The translations under genes and the position numbers were made by a program. Under the pieces are notes generated by a model, which was given only the letters and a program-made list of their open reading frames with translations, was not told where the DNA came from and did not search any database. This document shows, one piece after another, positions 7,901 to 13,903 of a stretch of 17,531 bases of DNA. The DNA comes from Hypericibacter sp050729195 (lineage in GTDB: Bacteria; Pseudomonadota; Alphaproteobacteria; Dongiales; Dongiaceae). The DNA lies in the NCBI RefSeq assembly GCF_050729195.1, contig NZ_JBOHKS010000256.1, positions 1-17,531 on the forward strand, written 5' to 3'. The number at the start of each line of letters is the position of its first letter. Positions within the stretch are counted from its first letter, which is position 1.

Positions 7901-8106
7901 CGTTGATGCTGGGAACCGGGACCGGGTCGGAGATTCGCCAACCCTTGGGTTTCGCCATCGTCGGCGGCCTCATCGTCAGCCAGGCGCTGACGCTCTATAC
8001 GACGCCCGTCGTTTATATCTATCTGGACCAGCTCGGCGCCTGGCTCCGGCGGCTGCGCGCCGGTGGGACGGCGGCCGAAGCAACGGCCCACGCGCCCGCG
8101 GAGTAG
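4984..8106 (+). CDS. RND multidrug efflux permease, MdtB/MdtC (HAE1) type
   Basis: This 1040-residue inner-membrane proton antiporter would export hydrophobic compounds through a trimeric tripartite complex. It has the duplicated RND layout: TM1 at about 11-30, a large periplasmic loop, a TM2-TM6 cluster from about 337 to 485, TM7 near 525-545, a second periplasmic loop, and a final TM cluster from about 860 to 1025. Proton-relay residues are visible: D401-D402 in GFIVDDAIVMLEN (AcrB D407/D408) and K925 in IVKKNGIML (AcrB K940). The N-terminus FIQRPVATSLLMAG and the PLPQVEFPTIQV stretch fit the MdtB/MdtC branch better than AcrB. Ribosome site AGGAAG (4973-4978) overlaps the adaptor stop codon, so the two genes are co-translated. 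Only one pump subunit is present, so a homotrimer is expected rather than an MdtBC heterotrimer. Substrate unknown. Confidence 0.95.
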   Translation: MGISNVFIQRPVATSLLMAGMLLVGVAAYPLLPVAPLPQVEFPTIQVSAQLPGASPETIASSVTQPLERQIGQIPGVTQMTSSSTLGNSAITVQFNLSRNIDGAAQDVQTAINAAGGQLPQDLPSPPTYRKVNPADSPIVVLSLTSDTLPLTTIDDYAENIVAQQISQISGVAQVSIGGQQKPAVRVQIDPEKIASLGLSLEDVRASLVNATTNSAKGTIDGATRTFTIYDNDQVLKAEPWNDIIVAYRNGAPVRVRDIGQAIDGPENDKLAAWANGTRAILLPVYKQPGANVIDTVAQIEKALPRLRAAIPASIKIAVPVDRTQTIRASISDIQFTLVLSITLVVLVIFIFLRSLWATAIPSVTVPLALAATAALMYPLGYSLDNLSLMALTISVGFIVDDAIVMLENIQRHIEAGLTPMQAAIKGSGEIGFTIVSISLSLVAVFIPLLLMGGIVGRLFHEFAVTVTMTILVSAVVSLTVTPMMASRVLRGEAGVKHGRLYRMSEHAFDALLNAYHRTLDQALAHRRITLAVFFATLLATGYVFVAIPKGFFPQQDTGFIFGTSEAAQDISFANMREHQLALAKIVTQDPAVANVLMSIGSGGAQTQNNGRMFIALKPQNQRDVSADQVIRRLQPKLAQIEGAALFLQVAQDINVGGRLSRTQYQYTLQDADLNELNEWAPKLQAKMKTLPELRDVATDQQTGGATLTVTIDRDQASRFGIEPQLIDDTLNDAYGQRQVAQYFTQLNSYHVVMEVTPDQAASPRDLSGLYLHSPTTGQQVPLLSLVKWTTMPTAFLSINHQAQFPAVTLSFNLAPGAALSQATAAITAAEAQMNIPSTVIGTFQGNAQAFQTSLASEPYLIAAAIVVIYIILGVLYESYIHPLTILSTLPSAALGALTTLMIFGFDFSLIALIGVLLLIGIVKKNGIMLVDFAIEAERHRGLDPVAAVREACLLRFRPIIMTTMAAMLGGVPLMLGTGTGSEIRQPLGFAIVGGLIVSQALTLYTTPVVYIYLDQLGAWLRRLRAGGTAAEATAHAPAE

Positions 8107-8107
8107 G

Positions 8108-8129
8108 GCGGCCTGACGGCTTCAGCCGC
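8108..8129. terminator. Hairpin between convergent genes, possible bidirectional terminator
   Basis: GCGGCCTGA at 8108-8116 pairs with TCAGCCGC at 8122-8129 (eight pairs, one bulged base) around loop CGGCT. It sits directly after the pump stop codon and overlaps the stop of the converging dehydrogenase. A T run is essentially missing on both strands, so termination is inferred from position. Confidence 0.35.
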
Positions 8130-8982
8130 GTTTGCGCCAGCCGGGCTTTCCCCGCCCCCCGACGAAGCCGGCCTTCACCCGCTGCTTGAGCAACGGGCGC
8201 GGGCGGAAGCGTTCGCCATAGGCGTCGTGCAGGATCTCATGCACCTGCAGGCAGAGATGAGAGCTGGTGGCATCCATCAGCTCGAATGGGCCCATCGGAT
8301 GGCCCAGCGCCAGCTTGCAGGCGAGATCGATATCCTCCGGGCTGGCAACACCTTCCTCGACCAGCCGAATGGCCTCGATGACAAAGGCATGGAGCATGCG
8401 ATTGACGGCGAAACCGGTGACGTCCTTGATCAATACGGTCGTCTTGCCGACCTCCTCGCAGAGCTCGCGCACGCGCGCGACGATCTCGGGCGCGGTGCCG
8501 AAGGCCGGAATCACCTCGACCAGCTTCATCCGCGAGACCGGCGAGAAATAATGCGTGCCGAGGAACCGTGACCGGCGCCCTTCGCCGACATAGGAGGCGA
8601 GGGTCGAGATCGGAATCGTCGAGGTGTTGCTGGCAATGATGCAATCCGCCCGGCAGACACGGTCGAGCCCGCGGAAGATCCCGGCCTTGGCCGCTTCCTC
8701 CTCGAACACCGCCTCGGTGATGAAGTCGCAGTCCGAGAGACTGTCGAGATCCGTCGCGGTGGCAAGCCGCGCGAAGACCGCCTCCTTCTGCTCCGGCTGA
8801 TAGAGTCCGCGGGCGATGCCCTTCCTGACCAGGGTCAGGAGCCGTTCCGACGCAGCGGCAAGGCGTTCCTCGGTCTGATCGACCAGGTGCACCGGATAGC
8901 CGGCGAGGGCAAAGGTCAGCGCGATCTCGGCCCCCATCAAGCCGGCCCCGACCACGCCCACTTTGCGAATATCGTCTTTCAT
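8122..8982 (-). CDS. 3-hydroxyacyl-CoA (3-hydroxybutyryl-CoA type) dehydrogenase
   Basis: This 286-residue single-domain enzyme should oxidise a (S)-3-hydroxyacyl-CoA with NAD(P)+ in the cytosol; 280-290 residues is usual for the HBD/PaaH group. The Rossmann nucleotide site is GAGLMG at 12-17. Catalytic residues by family alignment are S121 in SNTST, H144 in GTHYFSP, E156 in KLVEVI and N194 in GFAVNRML. The C-terminal domain follows with HPMGPFELMD. Two details differ from textbook members: the usual G-(L/I)-D after that motif reads ATSSH (238-242), and the C-terminal GRKTGKGFY-like signature reads GGRGKPGWRKRG. Specificity may therefore not be simple 3-hydroxybutyryl-CoA. The frame stays open 33 codons upstream, but ATG 8982 has a purine-rich AGGGGGACAGGA in front and the conserved sequence starts there. 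It is divergent from the phosphotransferase gene by 134 bases. Confidence 0.9.
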   Translation of the reverse strand: MKDDIRKVGVVGAGLMGAEIALTFALAGYPVHLVDQTEERLAAASERLLTLVRKGIARGLYQPEQKEAVFARLATATDLDSLSDCDFITEAVFEEEAAKAGIFRGLDRVCRADCIIASNTSTIPISTLASYVGEGRRSRFLGTHYFSPVSRMKLVEVIPAFGTAPEIVARVRELCEEVGKTTVLIKDVTGFAVNRMLHAFVIEAIRLVEEGVASPEDIDLACKLALGHPMGPFELMDATSSHLCLQVHEILHDAYGERFRPRPLLKQRVKAGFVGGRGKPGWRKRG

Positions 8983-9116
8983 TCCTGTCCCCCTGCGGTT
9001 TCGATCGAACCCGTCCGATTCCGATCTTGCCGGCCTGTTCCCGAACGGGCCACACTGCCGCCGCTCGCGATCATAGAGCAATCGAAGCGACGCGAAGAAG
9101 GATCCGGCCCTTGCCG

Positions 9117-10172
9117 ATGGATGAGAGCGAGACTAATCGCGGCACGATGGCGCCCCAGCATCCGGTCGACAAGCCGCGCCTGGAAGCCTGGCTGCGCGAT
9201 CATGTCGAGGGCTTCCGCGGGCCCCTCGAGATCGAGCAGTTCCGGGGCGGCCAATCGAATCCAACCTATCGCCTGACCAGCCCCTCCGGACGTTATGTGC
9301 TGCGCCGGAAGCCGCCGGGTCATTTGCTGCCCAGCGCCCATGCGGTCGATCGCGAGTTCCGGGTGCTTGCGGGCCTGGCCGGGACGGGCGTGCCGGTCGC
9401 GCATGTCTATGCGCTCTGCGACGACCCGGGCGTCATCGGCAGCATGTTCTATGTCATGGATTATGTGGAAGGCCGTGTCTTCTGGGATCAGCGCTTGCCG
9501 GAACTCTCGCGGGCGGAGCGCGCGGCCGTTTTCGATTCCATGAATGATGCGATCGCGCGCCTGCACCGGATCGATCCCGCGGCGGTCGGCCTCGGCGATT
9601 ATGGCCGGCCCGGCAATTATGTGGAGCGCCAGATCTCCCGCTGGTCGAAGCAATATATGGCCTCCGAGACGGAGGCCATTCCGGCGATGAACAGCCTGAT
9701 CGAATGGTTGCCACGTCATCTGCCGCCGGAGGGAGAGACCCGGATCGTCCATGGCGATTATCGGATGGACAACATCATCTTCCACCCGAGCGAACCGAAG
9801 CTGCTCGCCGTCCTCGATTGGGAACTCTCCACCCTGGGCGATCCCCTCGTCGATTTCGCCTATCACGTCATGGCCTGGCGGATTCCGCCCGACCTGTTTC
9901 GCGGGCTGGCGGGGATCGATTTCCGTGGGCTCGGCATTCCCGAGGAAGCCGACTATGTCGCCGCCTATTGCCGGCGTACGGGTAAGCCGCGGATCGAGAA
10001 TCTCGATTTCTACATCGCCTTCAGCAAGTTCCGGATCGCCGCCATCATGCAGGGCATCGCCAAGCGCGCCATCGACGGCACCGCGGCCAGCGCCCAGGCG
10101 GTCGAGGTCGGGCGCAAGGCCCGGCCGCTGGCGGAGATGGCCTGGTCGCTCGCCCGATCGATTGATCGCTGA
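9117..10172 (+). CDS. APH-fold phosphotransferase, ACAD10/11- or LvaA-like
   Basis: This 351-residue soluble kinase-like protein has the aminoglycoside-phosphotransferase fold. The ATP-binding lysine is probably K65 in YVLRRKPPGHLLPSAHAVDRE, with E80 as the paired acid. GMPFYVMDY-type hinge sequence appears as SMFYVMDYVEG (109-119). The catalytic loop is HGDYRMDN (212-219) with D214, and the metal-binding acid is D234 in VLDWELSTLGDP. PPGHLLPSAH and DWELSTLGDP are typical of the bacterial group related to the kinase domain of ACAD10/ACAD11, not of antibiotic-resistance enzymes. In that group, LvaA and ACAD11 phosphorylate 4-hydroxyacyl-CoA. No acyl-CoA dehydrogenase domain is fused or adjacent here, but a hydroxyacyl-CoA dehydrogenase is divergently next door. 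ATG 9117 was chosen over ATG 9147 and an upstream frame extension; AAGGA lies about 14 bases before it, a rather long spacing. Confidence 0.85.
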   Translation: MDESETNRGTMAPQHPVDKPRLEAWLRDHVEGFRGPLEIEQFRGGQSNPTYRLTSPSGRYVLRRKPPGHLLPSAHAVDREFRVLAGLAGTGVPVAHVYALCDDPGVIGSMFYVMDYVEGRVFWDQRLPELSRAERAAVFDSMNDAIARLHRIDPAAVGLGDYGRPGNYVERQISRWSKQYMASETEAIPAMNSLIEWLPRHLPPEGETRIVHGDYRMDNIIFHPSEPKLLAVLDWELSTLGDPLVDFAYHVMAWRIPPDLFRGLAGIDFRGLGIPEEADYVAAYCRRTGKPRIENLDFYIAFSKFRIAAIMQGIAKRAIDGTAASAQAVEVGRKARPLAEMAWSLARSIDR

Positions 10173-10213
10173 TTTCCAGGGGATTTGGCACGCCGCGCCA
10201 TCCCGTTCGACAA

Positions 10214-10285
10214 TTCATAACAATCGGTCTAGAAGAAAACGACCGTTTCCTAAGGTTTTTGCCAATCTCGATAACCTGATGTTAT
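10214..10285. promoter_or_regulatory. Putative LysR operator module at the lysR start
   Basis: A full inverted repeat, ATAAC-N5-GTTAT, lies at 10271-10285 and has the T-N11-A spacing of LysR-type boxes. Its right half overlaps the ATG of the regulator gene. A half-site TTCATAAC lies at 10214-10221, with ATAAC exactly 54 bases upstream of the ATAAC of the full site. With flanks, the reverse complement of the full site reads TTCATAAC-N5-GTTATCG, identical at all fixed positions to the site upstream of the transporter operon. Placement over the start codon suggests autorepression. Confidence 0.65.
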
Positions 10286-11234
10286 GAAGAACCTCCGCAC
10301 CAAGCTGCCGCCCGTTACCAGCCTCGTGACTTTCGAGGCGGCGGCCCGGCTGGCCAATTTCACGCGCGCCGCTTCCGAGCTAGGGGTCACCCAGGCCGCG
10401 GTCAGCAAACAGATCCGCGGCCTGGAGGAATTTCTTGGCATCAAGCTGTTCGCGCGCGCCAATCGCGGGATCCAGGTGACGCCGCAGGGACGCCGCCTGT
10501 TGCATGCCGTCGTCAGCGGCCTCGATCACATCGCGACCATTGTCGACGAGCTGCGGCGGCCGGCGGGCCCGGCGCAGGTTTCCATCACCACGACCATCGC
10601 GCTCGCCTCTGTCTGGCTGATGCCGCGCGTCGCTGCTTTCCGCGCGATTCATCCGGAGATCGATCTGCGGATCATCGCGGCCGATCCGATCATGGATCTG
10701 GCAGCCGAGGGGATCGATCTCGGCATCCGTTACGGCATGGGACAGTGGGCCGGCATCACCGCCCAGCCGCTCTTCCATATTGATCTCTTTCCGGTCTGTA
10801 GCCCCTCCTATCTCGATCGTCATCCGCGGCCGCGCAATCCACACGATCTCCTCAGTGCCACCCTGCTTCATATCGACGAGCCGAATTCCCAGGATGCCGA
10901 CTGGGCCGTGTGGTTCGCCGCGATGGGCATGGTGACGCCGCCTTTCACCGGCGGTCTGCATTTCAATAACTATCCGCTGCTGATCCAGGCGGCGTTGAAC
11001 GGGCAGGGGATCGGCCTCGGCTGGGGCCATATCGTCGATGACCTGATCAAGTCCGGCACGTTGGTGCGGCCCATCGACAGCATGCGGCGGTTGAAGCCCG
11101 CGTTCTATCTGGTGGTGCCGACAGATCTGCCGGTGCGGGAGTCGGCGCAGATTTTCCATGACTGGCTGTTGGCCGACACAGCGCCGCTGCGCGCGTCGGA
11201 ATCGCGCCGGCCGGCGCGGCTGGTTTCTGCCTGA
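10284..11234 (+). CDS. LysR-family transcriptional regulator, GcvA-like
   Basis: This 316-residue regulator has an N-terminal winged helix-turn-helix (about 8-66, with FTRAASELGVTQAAVSKQI at 27-45) and a LysR effector-binding domain (about 95-300). LPPVTSLVTFEAAARLANFTRAA is typical of the GcvA-like group, many members of which control amino-acid or aromatic/cyclic amide genes. The start is firm by family alignment but lacks a Shine-Dalgarno sequence: the bases before ATG 10284 belong to a palindromic operator-like site, so translation may be weak or the transcript nearly leaderless. The gene lies upstream of, and on the same strand as, the amino-acid-type ABC transporter and hydantoinase operon. 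The shared operator-like repeats make that operon the likely target. The effector is unknown; the imported compound or its hydrolysis product is the obvious guess. Confidence 0.92.
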   Translation: MKNLRTKLPPVTSLVTFEAAARLANFTRAASELGVTQAAVSKQIRGLEEFLGIKLFARANRGIQVTPQGRRLLHAVVSGLDHIATIVDELRRPAGPAQVSITTTIALASVWLMPRVAAFRAIHPEIDLRIIAADPIMDLAAEGIDLGIRYGMGQWAGITAQPLFHIDLFPVCSPSYLDRHPRPRNPHDLLSATLLHIDEPNSQDADWAVWFAAMGMVTPPFTGGLHFNNYPLLIQAALNGQGIGLGWGHIVDDLIKSGTLVRPIDSMRRLKPAFYLVVPTDLPVRESAQIFHDWLLADTAPLRASESRRPARLVSA

Positions 11235-11258
11235 TCGTCAGGAAAATCGGCAGCCATC

Positions 11259-11274
11259 CTGCCTCGAAAGGCAG
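11259..11274. terminator. Small perfect hairpin after lysR
   Basis: CTGCCT (11259-11264) and AGGCAG (11269-11274) form a six-pair stem with loop CGAA, 25 bases after the lysR stop. A smaller CCTGA/TCAGG hairpin overlaps the stop codon itself (11230-11242). No T run follows either, so a terminator role is only possible. Confidence 0.3.
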
Positions 11275-11288
11275 CGTTCGTCGGCTCT

Positions 11289-11362
11289 TTCATAACGTGC
11301 GGTTATCGTGCCGATGAGTATTTGTGCGGTTTTACGGCAGTAGCCCGCGATCTAGGTTATCG
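11289..11362. promoter_or_regulatory. Putative LysR operator module upstream of the transporter operon
   Basis: The full site TTCATAAC-GTGCG-GTTATCG begins at 11289; its inverted repeat ATAAC-N5-GTTAT is 11292-11306, with T-N11-A geometry. A second GTTATCG lies at 11356-11362, exactly 54 bases downstream of the first. The module is the mirror image of the one at the lysR start: full site plus half-site, 54 bases apart, same flanking bases and different 5-base centre. Here the full site is distal to the gene and the half-site proximal, the order expected for activation. Confidence 0.65.
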
Positions 11363-11536
11363 ATGCGTCTCCAGCCAGGAGCCGCATCACTGCCTCGGGT
11401 CGCAACAGAGCCGAGACAGCTTCTTCGCGCGGGAGCTTGGCCCAGAGGGACAGGCTCCCGATGGACAACGATAACAGCCACCGCGACTGCGGCACGGATT
11501 GCGTGTCGGTTCCGGGCGGTGATGGGGGAGGTTCTC

Positions 11537-12352
11537 ATGAAGAGTGCGAGACGAAAATTGACGGCGACCAGCGGCCTCGGCGCCCTGGCACTGATGGGAT
11601 TTTTGAGTGCGTTCGCGATCGGCAATGCCGCCCAGGCGGACGATGCGCTGGCCCGGACCAAGGCCAAGGGCGTGCTCGAGGTCTGCGGTGTCGACGGCCT
11701 GCTGCCCTACTCCAGCTCCGACACAAACACGCCGGGCTTCGAGGTCGAGATCGCCCGCGCCATGGCGGCGAAGATGGGTGTGAAGGCCGAGTATAACTGG
11801 GTCACCTGGGACGCCTTGATCCCAGCTCTGACTTCGGGCCGTTGCGACGCGATCATCAACGGCCTGTTCATCACCGAAGAGCGACTGAAGGTGATCGATT
11901 TCACCGATCCCTATTACGCGTCGGGCGAGACTATTCTGGTCCTGAAGAGCGATGATTCGGTCCATAAGGTCGAAGACCTGAAGGACAAGAAGGTTGGCGC
12001 GCTGGCCGGCTCGGTCACCGTGCAATTCCTCGAGAAGGCCGGCATCAAGAATGTGGTGGTCTATCCCGACCAGAACACCATCATTCTCGAGCTCAACAAC
12101 AAGCGTATCGACGCCACCTATCTCGAAGCGCCGTCAGCCGCCTGGGCGATCCAGAAGGACCCGACGCTGAACATCAAGGTGGTGCATGACTACATTCCCG
12201 AAGAGCGATGGAATGCCGGCGTCGGCGTCCGCAAGGAAGACACCGCTCTCAAAGCCGAGCTGAATACGGTGATCGCCGCCCTGATCGCGGATGGCACCAT
12301 CTCCAAGATCCTGGAGAAGTACGGCATTCCCTTCTTCCCGCCCAAGAGCTGA
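11537..12352 (+). CDS. ABC transporter substrate-binding protein, family 3 (amino-acid type)
   Basis: This 271-residue periplasmic binding protein captures a small polar solute for the ABC importer encoded next. A basic N-terminus and hydrophobic core (residues 1-34) end in the Ala-rich GNAAQA, giving a probable signal-peptidase cleavage after A34 before DDALART. The mature part follows the SBP_bac_3 pattern: GVLEVCGVDGLLPYSS, GFEVEIARAMAAKMGVKAEYNWVTWDALIPALTSGRCD, TEERLKVIDFTDPYY, then DLKDKKVGALAGSVTVQFLEKAG in the second lobe and a C-terminal GTISKILEKYG. The start at 11537 has GGGGGAGG six to seven bases upstream and begins the signal peptide. Family-3 proteins bind amino acids, opines and similar compounds. 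Given the hydantoinase genes downstream, a cyclic amino-acid derivative is plausible, but specificity cannot be read from the sequence. Confidence 0.93.
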   Translation: MKSARRKLTATSGLGALALMGFLSAFAIGNAAQADDALARTKAKGVLEVCGVDGLLPYSSSDTNTPGFEVEIARAMAAKMGVKAEYNWVTWDALIPALTSGRCDAIINGLFITEERLKVIDFTDPYYASGETILVLKSDDSVHKVEDLKDKKVGALAGSVTVQFLEKAGIKNVVVYPDQNTIILELNNKRIDATYLEAPSAAWAIQKDPTLNIKVVHDYIPEERWNAGVGVRKEDTALKAELNTVIAALIADGTISKILEKYGIPFFPPKS

Positions 12353-12369
12353 GAAGGTAGGGCCGCCAG

Positions 12370-13044
12370 TTGGACAGCGTTCAGGAGCCTAGCCTCTTCG
12401 AGCAGGTCATGCCTTTCCTGCTCAAGGGCGCGGTGGTGACGGTGGAGCTCTCCGTCGTCGCCATGGCGATTGCGCTGGTCCTGGGATTGATCGCGGCTCT
12501 GGCTCGGTTGAGCCGGAGCCGCATCGCCCGGATCATCGCCACGATCTATGTCGAGGTCATCCGCGGCACGCCGCTCCTGGTGCAGCTCTTCATCGTCTAT
12601 TACGGCCTGCCGTCCTACGGCATCCGCCTCGAAGCCTTTACCGCCGGCGTCATCACGCTCGGGATCCATTACGGCGCTTATCTCTCCGAGGCCTATCGGG
12701 CGGGTATCCTCTCGATCGACAAGGGGCAATGGGAGGCGGCGGCTTCGATCGGCATGACCCGCACCCAGATCATGCGCGACATCATCCTGCGCCAGGCGAT
12801 CCGTGTGATCCTGCCGACCATCGGCAATTATTTCATTTCGATGCTGAAGGACTCCGCCCTGACGGCGACGATCTCGCTCTCCGAGCTGCTCCGCGCCGGA
12901 CAGCTGCGGATCGCCATCACCTTCCGCGCCATGGATATCTATCTCATGGTCGCAGCCATTTATCTGCTCCTGAGCTACCCCTTCTCGCTGATGTTGCGGC
13001 GGTTGGAAGCGAAAGCGTCGCGCGGCCATGGCACGCAATCCTGA
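12370..13044 (+). CDS. Amino-acid ABC transporter permease (HisMQ/GlnP family)
   Basis: This 224-residue inner-membrane subunit forms the translocation path. Hydrophobic segments appear near residues 17-43, 58-80, 85-105 and 190-215. The ATPase-docking EAA loop is EAYRAGILSIDKGQWEAAASIGMTR, followed by LRQAIRVILPTIGNYFISMLKDSAL, all standard for the polar amino-acid permease group. It starts at TTG 12370, 17 bases after the binding-protein stop, with GAAGG about 12 bases upstream. An in-frame ATG at 12409 would remove the SLFEQVM segment that precedes the first helix in this family, so I favour TTG with moderate confidence. Only one permease gene is present, implying a homodimer. The last 17 bases overlap the ATPase gene. 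Confidence 0.92.
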   Translation: MDSVQEPSLFEQVMPFLLKGAVVTVELSVVAMAIALVLGLIAALARLSRSRIARIIATIYVEVIRGTPLLVQLFIVYYGLPSYGIRLEAFTAGVITLGIHYGAYLSEAYRAGILSIDKGQWEAAASIGMTRTQIMRDIILRQAIRVILPTIGNYFISMLKDSALTATISLSELLRAGQLRIAITFRAMDIYLMVAAIYLLLSYPFSLMLRRLEAKASRGHGTQS

Positions 13045-13903
13045 CGGCTCCTACTCGACCGAGCACTGCGCGCCGATCCTTTCGGTCGAGCGGCTGCGCA
13101 AGCGCTTCGGCATCCTCGAGGCCCTGGCCGGCGTCGATCTGACCATCCTGCAGGGCGAAGTGGTGGTCGTCATCGGTCCCAGCGGCTCGGGCAAGAGCAC
13201 GCTGCTGCGCTGCATGAACCTGCTCGAGGTGCCCGATGAGGGCTCGCTGGCCATCGGCGGCGAAGTCATCTGGCAGCGCGATGCCGGCGCAGCCGCGGTG
13301 CGCCTCAAGGATGTCGACCGCGCGGCCCTGCGCGCCCGGCGCCGGACAGCCATGGTGTTCCAGCGCTTCAATCTGTTCCCGCATCTGACGGCACTGCGCA
13401 ACGTCATGATCGGGCCGATCAAGGTCAAGGGCGAGAAGCCGGCCGAGGCGGAACGCAAGGCCCGCGCGTTGCTGGAGCAGGTGGGTCTGGCCGACAAGGC
13501 CGCCGCCTATCCGATCGAGCTTTCGGGCGGGCAGCAACAGCGGGTCGCGATCGCGCGCGCTCTCGCCCTCAAGCCCGAGATCATGCTGTTCGACGAGCCG
13601 ACCTCGGCGCTCGATCCGGAGCTGGTGGGCGAGGTCCTGCGGGTGATGAAGCAGCTCGCCCGCGACGGCATGACCAAGGTGGTAGTGACCCACGAGATGG
13701 GCTTCGCCCGCGAGGTCGGCGACCGGATCATCATGATGGATGAGGGCCGGATCATCGAAATGGGCACGCCCGAGCAGATTTTCACCAACCCCAGGCAGGA
13801 CCGGACCAAGGCTTTTCTGCGTCGCCTGCTCGAAGGCAATGCGCCGCCGCCGGTCCCGGTGACGTCTCCGACCAACACCTCAATTCTGAATGGTGTCGCG
13901 TGA
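13028..13903 (+). CDS. Amino-acid ABC transporter ATP-binding protein (HisP/GlnQ family)
   Basis: This 291-residue cytosolic ATPase powers the importer. Walker A is GPSGSGKST (50-58), Q-loop Q112 is in VFQRFNLFPHLT, the ABC signature is LSGGQQQR (165-172), Walker B ends in D189 with catalytic E190 (IMLFDEPTSALD), and the switch histidine is H222 in VVTHEM. FQRFNLFPHLTALRN and THEMGFAREV are typical of polar amino-acid uptake ATPases. It is longer than the usual 240-250 residues: about 15 extra residues precede the first strand, an insert near 82-98 (QRDAGAAAVRLKDVDR) lies in the loop before the Q-loop, and a Pro/Ser/Thr-rich tail follows residue 272. The start overlaps the permease by 17 bases. 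Its stop overlaps the next start as GTGA. Confidence 0.95.
   Translation: MARNPDGSYSTEHCAPILSVERLRKRFGILEALAGVDLTILQGEVVVVIGPSGSGKSTLLRCMNLLEVPDEGSLAIGGEVIWQRDAGAAAVRLKDVDRAALRARRRTAMVFQRFNLFPHLTALRNVMIGPIKVKGEKPAEAERKARALLEQVGLADKAAAYPIELSGGQQQRVAIARALALKPEIMLFDEPTSALDPELVGEVLRVMKQLARDGMTKVVVTHEMGFAREVGDRIIMMDEGRIIEMGTPEQIFTNPRQDRTKAFLRRLLEGNAPPPVPVTSPTNTSILNGVA

Larger units (their letters stand above)
11235..11536. other. Intergenic/leader region between lysR and the transporter operon
   Basis: These 302 bases contain no credible gene. They carry the hairpin at 11259-11274, the operator-like module at 11289-11362, and then about 175 bases of leader before the binding-protein start. In-frame sequence upstream of ATG 11537 stays open back to 11324 but encodes an Arg-rich, non-conserved stretch that would bury the signal peptide, so I treat it as untranslated. 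No strong -35/-10 pair is evident, as expected for an activator-dependent promoter. Confidence 0.5.

Noticed and set aside
9117..10172. Antibiotic-resistance aminoglycoside phosphotransferase
   Set aside because: The fold is shared, but the PPGHLLPSAH and DWELSTLGDP motifs belong to the ACAD10/11-like group, and the neighbour is an acyl-CoA enzyme.
11324..11536. 71-residue upstream extension of the substrate-binding protein
   Set aside because: It would place non-conserved residues before a clear signal peptide, and the ATG at 11537 has an excellent ribosome site.
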